Of a stretch of 64,000 nt of DNA, positions 37,265 to 49,876 are shown piece after piece. Below the pieces are notes generated by a model. That model was not told where the DNA came from and made no database searches. It saw only the letters and a list, made by a program, of their open reading frames with translations. Position numbers and translations under genes: made by a program. Position 1 is the first letter of the stretch. Each line of letters opens with the position of its first letter. The DNA comes from Flaveria trinervia (taxonomy: Eukaryota > Streptophyta > Magnoliopsida > Asterales > Asteraceae), in the NCBI GenBank assembly GCA_025506515.1, contig CM046443.1, positions 95,628,294 to 95,692,293 of the forward strand, read 5' to 3'.

Positions 37265-37999
37265 TACCTATTTACAATAATCGTATAATCGATAGAATGA
37301 TTTCGACACTTAGGGTGGGTGTTGATTGAGCGGATGGGTTGAGGAAGTTAGACAAGAGTGATTACGGCTTAATATATGTTGGGTCAAAGATAGCACGTGC
37401 AAGTTACATTTTGGTCATTAAGGTAAGAAAAATATGATGAGAAAATATAACATCTTATGTAATTAATTATTATAAGTAAGATTATTAATTATTTGACATA
37501 TTTTATTATTAGAAATCTGGCGTTGTTTGTTTGATCGTTTTGTTATTGATGAAGGGTAATAATGAAAATAAGTAGGACGAAGACTTGATTCGTTTAGAAG
37601 TCTATTTTGGATACATTTATACCTGTTTTCATTGACCCCGTAGCCTTTTAGAAAGAGAGAACGTACGTATAGCTAGATGCTTTTGTTGTATGCATATTTG
37701 TGTAATGATGATATGATGAACATAACATCATATATAATCTTCATCATCATCATAAACATATATATCCAAGCTTCCTTTTTGTAAGTTCGGTTTTCATCCC
37801 ACCATCTTCATCTTCTTTTGACACCTTCATTTGCTCCACCGTACACCACCACCGTAAACCACCACCACCACCACCGTACCTCTAATCAAATTCTCTCTCT
37901 CTCTCTCAAACTTTCTTTCACTTTTTCTTGGCATAAAGGTGAAACTTTTAAATTTGCTTTTTGTTCTTGTTGGATTCCCACATGTTTTTGATCAGAAAG
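37265..37999 (+). promoter_or_regulatory. Promoter and 5' leader region of the BEL1-like gene
   Basis: No other gene lies here. A palindromic G-box 'GCACGTGC' sits at 37393-37400, about 760 bases before the start codon. An ACC repeat (37852-37876) and a CT tract (37894-37912) are typical of plant 5' leaders, so transcription probably starts before 37850. TATA-like 'CATATATAATC' (37730) and 'CATATATATCC' (37757) are candidates, not proven. A leader intron ending at 'TTTGATCAG' (37995) is possible. Confidence 0.5.
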
Positions 38000-38152
38000 A
38001 TGAGTTCTTTTTAGATCTTAGTGAGTTATATGTGACTGCAAAAGGAAGACCTTTATAAAGACTAGAGAAAGATTCAATTTTTTATACTTGTTGGGTTTTC
38101 ACCATCATCATACCATATTACCCTCATCATAATCATCATATATATGTATTGA
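38000..38152 (+). promoter_or_regulatory. Upstream ORFs in the leader of the BEL1-like gene
   Basis: Upstream ATGs precede the main start. ATG at 38000 opens a four-codon frame closed by TAG at 38012-38014, and ATG near 38030 is followed at once by TGA. ATG at 38144 forms a two-codon frame (Met-Tyr, TGA at 38150-38152) whose stop ends one base before the main ATG. If transcribed, these would tend to lower translation of the main frame. Confidence 0.6.
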
Positions 38153-38153
38153 A

Positions 38154-41061
38154 ATGGCTGAAGAAGAAAAGATGATGAGAGGGGATAATCTTTTGGTGGA
38201 CACTTCTACAGGTAACTACAATTGTTACTCTGATGATGATCAGCATCATCATCAACATCATCAGCATCATCATGATGTTGATTCATCAAGTATCCCTAAT
38301 GCTACATCTAGCTTTGAAACAAGCCCTTTAGAGATCTACAACTTTGAGTCACACAACTCAGTGAGTCACAACTCAGTTCTCTTCTGGAAAGGCCCTTCTG
38401 CTTCTTCTTCTTCCAAACCCATCACTGATACAGATTTCTATCACTTTGATGATTCATCTCTTCAAAGATGTGTGTTTCCTTGTGAACCAAATGAAAGACC
38501 AAGCCAAGGTCTTTCTCTTTCTCTCTCTTCATCTAACCCTTCATCCATAGGGTTACAGTCATTTGAGCTTGTGAGACCACAAGAACACCATTATCAACAT
38601 CACCACCACCAGGGGTATTTTGGGAAATCCATGACTATGGATCATGACCAACATCATCATGACATGATGATTCAAGAAAGGTTTTTGGGAAAACCAGGAG
38701 ATATCATCAATAATGGTGGTGGTGATGGTGGTGGTAGCTATAACAACCATCAAAGTGAACAGTACAACATAAGAAGCTCAAGGTACTTGGTTCCAGCACA
38801 AGAACTACTCAGTGAGTTTTGTAATCTTGGATCAAAGCAAAGTGATCATTCACCAAAAGCAAAGGCTGCAGCTACTGCTTCAAATCCATTGCAAGATCAT
38901 GATAACTTGAATAATGCTAGTTCTTCAAAAACCAAATCTTTATCATCTCATGAGTTTATGGAATTGCAGAAAAAAAGAACCAAGCTCCTTCAAATGCTAG
39001 AAGAGGTATATTGTTCTCCATTTTAGATGATATATTTCATGCTATAGATATACATACATATTGTTTTGTTATATTGTTATGATGCATCTTTCTTTTTTCT
39101 TTTCTTTTCCATAAATTAAAGTTTCCCTTTTAAATTTTTAGTTGATGAATTTTGCTTCTTGAAAAAAAAATAATCTTGAACCATTTAAGTGACTGAAAAC
39201 AATCCCACAAATGTTCACATGATGACAAGTTAGATGCTTCATTTAATTCAAGAAACCTCCATATTGTTCACTTATTTTTCTTTTTGATTGCTACTCACCT
39301 TCTATTTTTTATTTTAAATGATAACCCACGAAGATAGATGTGATCTTTATTTTGTTTTTATTGTTTAAATAGGTTGATAGAAGATACAAGCATTATTGTG
39401 ATCAAATGAAAGCAGTTGTGTCATCATTTGAAGCAGTGGCTGGTCATGGTGCTGCAAAAGTTTACTCCTCCTTGGCTTCAAAGGCAATGTCAAGGCATTT
39501 TAAATGTTTGAGAGATGGAATTATGAGCCAGATTAAGAAGATGAAGGTTTTGATGGGAGAAAAAGATGTTTCTGCCCCTGGGGCGAGTCGAGGGGAGACT
39601 CCAAGACTTAAGAGTCTTGATCAAAGCCTAAGGCAACAAAGGGCTTTTCAACAAATGACCATGATGGATAGCCATCCTTGGAGGCCTCAACGCGGGTTGC
39701 CTGAGCGTTCTGTTTCTGTTCTTCGTGCTTGGCTATTCGAACACTTTCTCCATCCGTAAGTCGACCCTTTTAATCCACTATTTTCTGGTACGAATTTACT
39801 TGTAGTTTCAAAACAAATATGTTCTAGAAAACTTGATTAATAGTAGTCTTCAATCATAAGTTTGGAAAGACAACTTGGTTTTTTGGTTGTTTTCATCCAC
39901 CTCAATTTGATTCCTATATTTATTTTGTCATATTAGCTCTCCCATCATAATTTATTCAATTTTATCTTGCCCTTTGGGGCCTTCCTAATATATTTTTTTG
40001 TGGATTTGATTCTTGTTACAACTTTCATATAGGTCCCATATACATGTATACATATGCATCTCCCTCAAGCGTCATGATCCACACAATCTTTACATGTTAT
40101 ATGTGGATTAGTCCATTGAAACTAATATTAAACACATATACCCAAATTAATCTACATATATCTTGCAATAAGTTTATATATTATCCCTAATTAATCTTGC
40201 TGAAACATTTCAGGTATCCTAACGATGTCGATAAACACATCCTTGCACGACAAACTGGTCTCTCTAGAAGCCAGGTATGTCCATATGGATCCCTTCTTAT
40301 TGTATGAATTTAACCAACGATGTAATGATATGACGTGAATGTTACAAAACACTAATAAGGGTAACTATTATCTTGAAAAACACATGTTTCCTATATATTA
40401 TATTTACATTGCATATATACTCTTAACAGTTATATGTAAGTACATTAACAAACTAAAGGTTTTGTACAAACTATATTAACTTTGGGTGTAGGTATCAAAC
40501 TGGTTTATTAATGCAAGAGTGAGGCTGTGGAAGCCCATGGTGGAGGAGATGTACATGGAAGAAATCAAAACAAATCAAGAAACCATGGAAGGATCCTTGG
40601 ATGGACTCAACCCGAACCTGCAAACGGACCAAAAACCGACTGCGGATGAGCTTGTTCGAATAGATTCCGAGTGTCTTTCTTCCATCATTAACCACCCTCA
40701 TGAGAAAATGGATCACCACCTCACAAAAACTCAAGATCATGACTTTCACCAGGGTCTTCCTAGGGTTACAAACTCATTTGGAGCTGTGGAGATCGATTTT
40801 TCGACCTACAACAATCATCATAACTTTGGTGGTGGTGGTGGAGGGGTTTCTTTAACCTTAGGGTTACCACAACATGATGGTGGCAATGGTGGCAGTGGTG
40901 GGGGTGGTGGTGGGGTGAATTCACTATTTTACCCTCGTGACAACATTGAAGATTGTCAAACATCAGTCCAATATTCTTCTCTGTTGGAAGGTGATCAAGG
41001 ACAGAATCTACCTTACAGAAACCTGATGGGTGCACAACTCCTACATGATTTGGCTGGTTAA
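38154..41061 (+). CDS. BLH2: BEL1-like homeodomain transcription factor, SAWTOOTH (BLH2/BLH4) type
   Basis: Four exons, 38154-39005, 39373-39755, 40214-40274 and 40492-41061, joined by GT-AG introns with frame kept, give 621 aa. Domains: His-rich stretch (29-40); N-terminal 'GLSLSLS' (119-125); SKY box 'SRYLVPAQELLSEF' (209-222); BELL region 264-340; TALE homeodomain about 389-451 with the 'PYP' loop (412-414) and 'WFINARVR' recognition helix (436-443); C-terminal 'VSLTLGL' (551-557); and a conserved end, 'NLPYRNLMGAQLLHD'. The BELL region pairs with KNOX proteins to bind DNA in the nucleus. The end motif and homeodomain resemble Arabidopsis BLH2/SAW1 and BLH4/SAW2, which limit KNOX expression and leaf-margin growth. 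That role here is inferred. The two LxLxL motifs suggest repressor activity. All key residues are intact, and it is the only gene here that looks functional. BLH2 and BLH4 cannot be separated by eye. Confidence 0.95.
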
Positions 41062-43413
41062 AAACAATTATATTATATTTAATTAGATATCGTCACATAT
41101 ATATAAATATTTAAGTTAAAAACAAGTTATAGTTTTGAACCTCTAGGCTTCTTCTACTTAAAGGGTATACTTTAAAAAATCGGCTTTAGATTTACAATCA
41201 AGTTTAGAACGTCAAAGGCTAGTCTAGTAGTTTTTGAATCATTTCTTGTTTAAATTCCAAGGATATTTTAGTACGTTTTTCAGGTCGTGTGTTACAACCG
41301 GTAAATCTAGTTATTTTGAAATTTTTCGGTGGATTATGTGCGAGTTGTATCTCATTCGGACATCAAATTCTCCTTGTATTATTGTGTTGTACTAGGTTTT
41401 AGCATCAATCATTAAGAAAATACATAAACGTCCTAGTAACATAGAATATAAAAATTATGGATATGAAATATTAACATATAAAATTATGGTAAAAGGTCTT
41501 GAACTATGATTATGTTTAACTGAAAAACAATGAAGTGGTAAAAGCGAGGAGAGACTAGGGAAATTTATAATTTTAAAATAAAATTTTCATTGATGATCAT
41601 TATTTTTAAATTATACCTTGAACAGAAATTTTATGCAATTTTTGTTTATTTGTCCCATTAAATAAAACAATATGCAAACGTGATTTTCTTTGTATTATGT
41701 ACAGAAAAAAATATATAAAAATGATAAAGATGACTATAATATTCTTTTTTTGGTTTTTATGGAGAAATGGAAAGACTTAAACACGAGTCAATTCATGTGA
41801 AAGCACAAGCTAACGGATCAAGTATTTTGTGGTTGAAGTTTACATCAAAGTAGTTCCAGTTTCTTAGGGGCATATGCTAATTTAATAATAAAAATATCTA
41901 TTTAATTTTATTCAATAATATTGAAATTAGTTAGTCAATATTAAATTGAGCAAGAAAAATTGGTTATGGCTTTAATTTTCAAAGATTAGACTAGATATTT
42001 TTTTTAAAAGTTAATATTTCTTATGGTCGTGGTCCCTCTAAATGTTTGGTTTTCCATATGAAAGACAACCGATAATTTTCTTCATTTAATGTGTTTTCTT
42101 GTTCGATTTATATATAATACATTATTGAAGGAAAATGTGAATTTAATAATCGCTTTTTAGATATAACAATTGAAATCATATGCACATGGAAATACATGTA
42201 AACTTGTAGCCAAAGATATCTCATCTTTTTAAGTAAATACGTGAAAACGTCTATTAACGGAAATAGGGACGGCAAAACGTCATCGGTTGCCCAAAAGATG
42301 TTCTCTTCACTACCAGGAACACTACATAACCATTTTCAAATAATAGCTATTAAAATTTTAAGAATCATATATGATATACCAACTGTTTGATGAAGATTTT
42401 TGATGTGGAATTATGGTGATTAATGTTAAAACATGAACGTTCGATTACTATAATTTCTAATAGTGCTTTAATATGTATATAATGAGAAAATATTATAATA
42501 TCAGATAATGTATTCACTAGCTTTTACTTGTATTTACAGATGAATACGCTATATCTTGCAAACACTTCTTTTTATGTTTAATTATGAAAATTTCATCGCT
42601 TTCATATTATATATTCACTGATAAAGCATACATTTATCAGTTAATATACGAGTGCTTATGTGTATAAACAATACATATGTTTTTATGTTATAATGAAATT
42701 TGTACCGTGTAAAAAGATCTTCATTAACCAAAAAGATCTTTAAATCTCTTAAAACTGATGTAACCAATTGAACATTTTTAAACTTCTTAAAATAGATGTA
42801 AGTAGTTTCGCTACCTTTAACTTTTATACTCTGTGTATTCACATATTTCTATAGTTTCACATAGCTGTATACTTTAAATTAAACATTTTAAACGAAATGT
42901 AATGTCATGAAATTATAAGAAATAGTGTTTGACAACAATTATTCCACAAGATGGAGATCCTAGACAACTTGGGCCGACTTTAGGTGAAGCCTCTCACATT
43001 GATGTGAAATGTGTGTGTGAATATATTTACTTTCGTTGGGTTGTATATACTAAAGATATTTGTAATGGGCCTCTACAAAATTTAATTTGAGCCCATCTTA
43101 TACAGATTTCTTCAAGGCCTCTAAGCAATCAACTCTTCAAAAAGTAAACTTGATTGATTATTCAAAAAGATAAGAGAGTACTCTAGAGTTCGGTTTTTTT
43201 ATTATTTAATTATGTCGAATATTCTTATAATACTATGATTATAATTATATACACAATAAATATGATTTAGTTCTAAAACAATTATACAAAAATGTATTTG
43301 CTATGTACTTATATTATAAAATTTTATATTTTATATAAGTATTAGGCTTATAAGTCTAATAAAACTCCATGAGGCTCGGGTTTGGGCTTTGTTCGGTTAC
43401 TAAATAATTTTAA
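41062..43413. other. 3' flank of the gene and intergenic DNA
   Basis: AT-rich, no gene. The 3' untranslated region of the BEL1-like gene presumably occupies the first few hundred bases, but no clear polyadenylation signal can be assigned. Confidence 0.6.
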
Positions 43414-44253
43414 CTAGTTGAATTCTCTGTGCGTCGTGATGAGAGACTCTTTTTATTCTTTTATAAAATTCATATTGAAACATTATATTTCGTTTTTATA
43501 AAATTTTAAGAAAATGTAACTTTTTAAAAAAGTTTGTTGTATTAGAATATTTTATATTTTTTATTAAAACTTTTATTTCTTTAAAAATTTGGTTTTAATA
43601 AAAAAAATAAGGTTTTTAATTTATTAGATAATATATTTTTTTAATTCGAAAAGGAATGAATGATATTAGTATTTAATGTTATCAATTTATCATTAATAAT
43701 AAAAGAAGTTAGAAAGTTAATATGACAAAGCTTACAATTATGTCATATATAGATAAAGAGGAAGAAACTTGTGTATTAAATCTATTGTATAACAAATATT
43801 TAATAGTTAGTAATAAATAATGAAGAGTTATAATATGATATTTCAATATAAGATATTATCAAAATTACATATGTAGTAAGTTTACGAAATAAATTAGTTA
43901 TACTGTTTTTTTACTCTCTTATGTAAAATTCATTTTTAAACATTCATTCATAAAACTATTATAAAAAAATGCAGTTTTATTAAAATCTCTTGGTTATTAC
44001 AAACGCTGAATTTTAATTATATTTGTTGTTTTAATTAGATTAATTTTAGGAAATTTCACGATTTGTATTTTTTTTAAAAAGGCCGATTTGAGATATTTTA
44101 TTTCACAAATTTTTAGTGTTGTAGAAAAATTTATATTATACTAAACTTTTACATTTTTAATTATTTCTATTTTTAATAGAAAAAGATGTGAATTTTTAAT
44201 TTTATTAATAAAACCTAGTTCTAAAAGGATAGCTTGATTTTATATAATATAGA
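43414..44253 (-). mobile_element. Possible Helitron-like element, second family
   Basis: On the minus strand it could start at 44253 with 'TCTATATTATATAAAATC' after A and end at 43414 with CTAG followed by T, after 'ATCACGACGCACAGAGAATT'. The ends fit Helitrons, but the body differs from copies A-E and a 'gtgtattaaat' word near 43773 suggests it may be composite. Confidence 0.4.
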
Positions 44254-45005
44254 TTATAATATATATATATATAGGCATTCAAATGAAAACAAAAAATTTG
44301 GGGAAAAAAACAAAAGACATTTCTAGCCACATATTTTTATTTTTATCTGCTTTTATATTTTTTCATATTTGAAAAATACACTTTAAAGCTTGTTTTGTAT
44401 TGAATTATATGCATAGATGCACATATGCATATATGACATATTTCTTTTCACTTACGAACACACTCGATAGTCTAATTATTAAAAATTTATTTCCTGTGGA
44501 TTTTCACATAAAAAAGTAATTAAATTAACTTCACAAAATTATCATAATACCCTTACAAATAAAAAAACTTGAAACTTAAAAGGAAAAATGAGTGACTATA
44601 ATTGATTATTTACAATTTTTTAGTTTTCAATTGAATGCATCCCTATATATATATGGTAAATAATTAAATTGATTTTTTATAAAAGATAAATTAGTGTGAA
44701 TATTTAAATGACCGACTATAAACCCTCTTGTAGGAAAAAATAATGTAAGGATGACTAAAATGATAACAAGTGACAACCCAAGACTTTTTTTTATTATATA
44801 GTATGGACTTGAGTGATCAACCAACTAGGGCCTATCACATGATAGGTTTTTAGTTTTTATATTAATCTATTTTAAATGTCTTAATACTTACATTTACATC
44901 CATCTTACCTAACAAATCGAAGGTTGGATGAAGTGTGTGGACTAGGGTTCGGTCCTTGGGGGTGGTGTTTTCTAATATTTATTAGGCTAAAGAAAACGAA
45001 ACTTT
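44254..45005. other. Intergenic, no gene seen
   Basis: AT-rich with no identifiable feature. Confidence 0.6.
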
Positions 45006-45006
45006 G

Positions 45007-45079
<73 letters not shown>

Positions 45080-45395
45080 GTATATATATGTGTATATATG
45101 TATATATATGTATATATGTGTGTATATATGTGTATATATGTATATATGTATATATGTGTGTATATATGTATATATATGTGTATATATGTATATATATGTA
45201 TATATATGTATATATATGTATATGTATATATATGTGTATATATGTATATATATGTATATATATGTATATATATGTATATATGTATATGTGTATATATATG
45301 TATGTATGTGTATATATGTGTATATATATGTATATGTGTATATATGTATATATGTGTATATATATGTATATATATGTATATATGTATGTATGTAT
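45006..45395. repeat. TA/TATG microsatellite
   Basis: About 390 bases of (TA)n passing into TATATATG/TGTATA repeats. It supports several Tyr/Ile-rich open frames that are not genes. Copy D of the Helitron-like family begins at its right edge. Confidence 0.95.
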
Positions 45396-45396
45396 A

Positions 45397-45956
45397 CTAG
45401 TTTTAGTAAAACCGTATGTTACACTGATTGAATAAATAAAATATTAAAATTAATAAAATTATAAAATAATATTCTAAGATATGATATGACTGGATTATAT
45501 ATAAGAAATGAGTATAAGTAATAAAATAATTATATCAAAATTTTAAAACGTTGTTACTAAATTTTTTTCCAAGAAAAATAAATATTTAGTTTTAAAACAA
45601 ACCGTATAAAAATGTTATTGTTAAAAGTATCCTTATTATAACTTTGAAATTTAATTATTTTTGGTTTTAAAAAATTGATTTTTTTTACTTTTTAAAATAC
45701 CGATTTAAAATATATTATATTTTTAAAAAAGTTTTATGCTTTAGAAAATTTTATTATTTATAAAAACTAATTTATTTAGAAATAACATTAATAAATATAT
45801 CTCTTTCTTAATTTATTAAATTTTAAAAATTATTAAATAATATTATTAGTAATTAAAGTAATATTTAATAAGAGAAAGATGCGAGAAAATTTTAGTGACG
45901 ATGATTGTGATGTTGACACGTGTCATCCAAGATACCCTTTTATTATACTAGGGAGA
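45397..45956 (-). mobile_element. Helitron-like element, copy D
   Basis: On the minus strand it starts 'TCTCCCTAGTATAATAAAAGG' without its last base as seen in copies A and B (from 45956, preceded by A) and ends with 'TTTTACTAAAACTAG' followed by T at 45397. The hairpin relic is 'GTGTAACATACGG'. It contains a perfect G-box palindrome, 'GACACGTGTC' (45915-45924). Non-coding, 560 bp. Confidence 0.78.
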
Positions 45957-46537
45957 TTGATTCTCCATTGACAAACAAGATATGTATGAGCTTTTGGTAT
46001 TGAATAACGATATTGAACCGATGTTGACAGAACAAAAAGGTTACCGGTACTCTATTTTGCCTAATTTTGAGGCAGTACCAGATAATATCTAAAACTACCA
46101 AGTACCGAAAAATAGTTATTTTTACCAAATTAATGCATTTTTAGAATGATATATATTACAAGTTCAAGATTACTAATATACTTATATAGTTTTAAGACAA
46201 AATTTTAAATGTTTTTGATATTTTAAATTCTTAAATCGGTATGTAACAAGTTATATTTAGCGGAAGGAAAAAAAACACCAAAACAGTACCAAATATGTAA
46301 AGTAACGAAAAACCAAAATTGATACTTGTACTTACCAGGTACGAACGGATAGATTCTATACGGTATTTGGTACCCATTTTTTCAAAATTTTTCTATACTT
46401 GTACAGTACAAGTATAGTAACGATCTAATCCCTTAACAAGATATGCACCCAACCCACTGGTACGAGTTTGGCTCTTCTCCCATTAGACCAAGTTTGAAAC
46501 TGTATGTGGCCATTTGTTTTGTTTTCAAGCCTCTTTT
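45957..46537. other. GTACC-rich non-coding stretch
   Basis: Contains many 'ggtacc', 'taccgg' and 'gtaccg' words and a 25-bp palindrome (46393-46417). It is probably part of a decayed repeat; no coding sequence. Confidence 0.5.
46393..46417. repeat. Perfect 12-bp-arm palindrome
   Basis: 'CTATACTTGTAC', a single A, then its exact reverse complement. Confidence 0.9.
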
Positions 46538-48381
46538 TGTCACATCCCAGCCTTAATGGCGGAAACGTCAAGATGTAAGAGTTAAGATTGTTCATGCCAC
46601 ACAACGACTATTAAAAGTGTCATTATTATTAAACATCATGATTCATAACATACATGTAGAAATAATATAAGTCTTCCAAAGTTAACAAAATATAGAAAAG
46701 TTGACACATTAATAATAAATGTCTTTTGATTATTAATCTAGGTCCAACCTAGATTGCAACAATCTTTCAAAACAACTAAGCGTTATCATTTCCTAAAACA
46801 TATTAAAAATAAAGGGGTCAATATAACGTTGGTGAGTTTTCCATAGTTTTCATACATATATATATATAAAAGATGACAATTGATGTCATATGTTAGTGAG
46901 CAAAGTAACTAGGGATGTATGACAAATGTAACAATCAAACCTTGACAAATTACAAGATTAAATGATTAGCTAAGTGTACTTGGATTAACCAAGTAGGTTT
47001 GTCAGGTCCATAGATCTATGACGTCGTCAGACTAGCAATAGTTAATGATTGTACATATAATAGTCATCACATGGTAATTACTAAAGTTCAACTAACCACA
47101 ACAAACAAGATGAATTGCTCAAGTGTTTACAAGATTCAAACGAGCTTACGAGTGCAATAATATAAGGTAACATGTTTCACCCAAAGTGTAAAAATAAACA
47201 AAAAGGGTATGGAAAAACTCACATGATAATAAAGGATGAACAAATAATAAGCCTTGTATATAACGTCGAGGATTCGTTAACGTTCACCTAAATGAAACGT
47301 CATATTAAGTTAATCATGGTGATTCTGGTGTTATGTCTATATCCATTTGTCCATGATTTTCATAGATGTATGTTATTGTTATCTGGTAATAAAATAATTT
47401 AAATAAGAATTTTAGTATCTTTTGTTTAAAACCCATTTCCCAGCAAATCCCCAATTTTCAATACTTAGAACCCTAGAATCTTTTGGCTCAAATCGAGCAT
47501 CAAAACATGGTTGATGATCAAATCAACCATGGGTCTTTCGTTCCCCGTGTAAAAACAAACAAAAAGACCCGTTTAATTACATGTTTGGTGTCGTGGTTGG
47601 TGGTTTTAAGTTCAAATGAGGCTTGCGACGGTTCTTGATTTCCAATTCATTATGTGTGTGTGTGTGTGTGTTTCTAGCAATTGAGGGTTCAGAGAGTTTT
47701 GGAAACCCAATTTGAGTAAAAGCCCTCTAATTTATAGGTTCAATTCAATTGATTTGGTACCCAACGGCTGCAACGTTTAAATCAGGGGTTACGGGTCGAA
47801 TTAAGTTGTTTAATTGTTGTTCTCTATGTAATGATTCATCACATTTAGTTCGTGATAATTAAATGAACGTTTCTAGTCGTTTGATTGTGTTGTATTATGA
47901 TTTAGGTGTAAAACCGATTTGGGTATTAATGTGTGTCTGGTTTCAAGTTCAAAGAGTGTTAAAACTGCATTGAAACTCACATTAACGCGTATACTCAAGT
48001 TCGAATTTGTCTCACTAATGTTTTGGTGTGATTTGGGGTCGAACCGAGGCTTAAAATCCGGTTTTTGACCTTGCCGGAGCCGTGGCTAGCGGTGGTCGGA
48101 GGGCTGGCCGGAATGTTGGGGGGAAGAAATGGGGTTGGTTTTTGAGAATTTACAGTTTTAGTCCCTGTGGTTATAGATTTGTTTAATTGCTTCTTAAACT
48201 TAAGTTTTAGTTTTAAATTAAATTATAGTTGGTCCTTGGAGTTTTAAAGTGTTATCATTTTATGTGAAAACTTATTAATTACAAGTTTTAAAATAATAAA
48301 AATTATATTATTTTTTATTTATTTACAAGATTACTCTTAATATGATTATTATTATTATTATTACTTTTATTATTATTATTA

Positions 48382-48430
<49 letters not shown>

Positions 48431-48551
48431 CCGACATTTAATTACCTCGAAAATTTACAAACGAATCCTCGTGATTGCATAATAACAACCAAACTCTTAC
48501 AAGAAATAGGGCGATTAACAATCGTTAAATAAAATTACGAGAGGTCATACA
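46538..48551 (-). mobile_element. Probable solo gypsy LTR related to the 12043 LTR
   Basis: The left end 'TGTCACATCCCAGCC', the block 'ccatagatctatgacgtcg' (near 47010) and a following 'agactagcaata' match the LTR at 12043. The right end is placed at 'GAGAGGTCATACA' (48551), which on the minus strand reads 'TGTATGACCTCTC'. Flanks share only TTTT, so the target duplication and right end are tentative. It contains GT (47656-47672) and ATT (48342-48424) microsatellites and no coding sequence. Confidence 0.65.
48342..48424. repeat. ATT microsatellite
   Basis: A nearly pure (ATT)n run of about 80 bases with one interruption. Confidence 0.95.
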
Positions 48552-49876
48552 TTTTGTAGATCACTGACCTAATCTAAGCAAAAAATGATGGCCGCAAAAG
48601 GATTGGTAGCAAAATGGTTGCGAACCACATCGTAGCAAAGTAGTCGTAAGTTTGTAATAACAGTAGTGGTCGCAACATGCAGTTGCAAAAACAGCAGTGG
48701 TGGCAAAATGGTCGCTATAGGGCAACTGAGACAAGTGTTTTTCCCATAGCATTTTCGGTTGCTAAATAATCGGAATAGAGCACTTGCAACCGTTTTTGTG
48801 TATAAGTAAGTTGAAAGCAGGTTTGGTAAAAATGTTATATAACATAAAAAAGTTCAACAAAGATGTAATAAAGAAAAAAAATATATACCAATAGCTTTTT
48901 TGGTTAGATTAGTTAAATCATCTACAAGGTTTATAAAATACTATAATCAGAAAATAATAATAATACAAGAATATATTTTAATAATAAAACTTTACTTTTC
49001 TAAACTATAAAATAGTATTTCTCAAAACCATATACTATAGAAGTAATGATTTGATTACAAATTAATATGTTTTTAGTGAAGCGGGAAGGAGTCAAGGTTA
49101 GAACATATAAGTAGATTTAAATAAGTAAAAAGAAAACAAAACTGGTGTCAGTGGTCAGGTTGATCTCTTGGATCCATAAATCAGGAGATAAGATTTGTAG
49201 ATCTAAAAAGAATAGATATGTTAATCAAACCATAGTTTGAGATCGGTGGGCGTGGACCGTAGTCCTTGATTTGACTAAACACCAATAAACAAAACATAAA
49301 AAGAACAAAGAAAACATAATAACCGCTACAAATTGGGAGCATAATCCATAAAAACAACCAAGAGATGAATATTGGTAATAGGTTTGAATATTCAACCGAT
49401 AACGAAGCTTTCTTCACATAAATTAGATAAGATAAGAAATGAAACAGAAGACAAAGGTGGAATAGGGCGGCGGTGGTGCATCGCCCAGTCTAGAGGTTTG
49501 AACCTGGTGATGATGGCTAGGGTTTGTATGTTTTTATTGTGGTGCAACATGGAAGAAGGTAAGGAGAACCTCAAGGCTCTGATACCGAATGAGATGGTAA
49601 ATACTGAATTGATTTTATTGAATCATTAGCTTATAATTTATAAAGATCATAAAAAGCCCTAAAAATCTAACTAGACCTATGGGCTCATTTGATAAACCTA
49701 ATATCTAATAATAGTATTCTAATACCCATACTTGTCATCGGCACATTGATACTCATCTCTTCATGATGCAAGAGTAAATGTGATAAAAATGATAGACAAT
49801 GAACCAACAAGGACAAACTTTATGTTCATATCAAATCGTGTTTACTTAAAAGTGGAAGTATTATATAATGTGAAGT
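48552..49876. other. Intergenic, with a relic of another LTR element
   Basis: No gene. 48560-48800 holds scattered 'ggtcgcaa/ttgcgacc'-type words that could be subterminal repeats of a DNA transposon. At 49575-49586 the plus strand reads 'GGCTCTGATACC', the complement of a tRNA-iMet primer-binding site with one mismatch just outside, suggesting the decayed 5' end of a minus-strand retroelement. Confidence 0.45.

Noticed and set aside
42308..42330. 'CACTACCAGGAACAC' as a CACTA transposon end
   Set aside because: No matching inverted end and no 3-bp duplication seen nearby.
44924..45435. Long Tyr/Ile/Val/Cys-rich open frames up to 158 codons
   Set aside because: Produced by the TA/TATG microsatellite at 45006-45395.
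46440..46500. tRNA A-box-like 'TGGTCTAATGGG' on the minus strand
   Set aside because: No acceptable B-box at tRNA spacing and no cloverleaf; likely chance.
49372..49629. 85-codon frame on the plus strand
   Set aside because: Includes the complement of a retroelement primer site; more likely a decayed retroelement flank than a gene.
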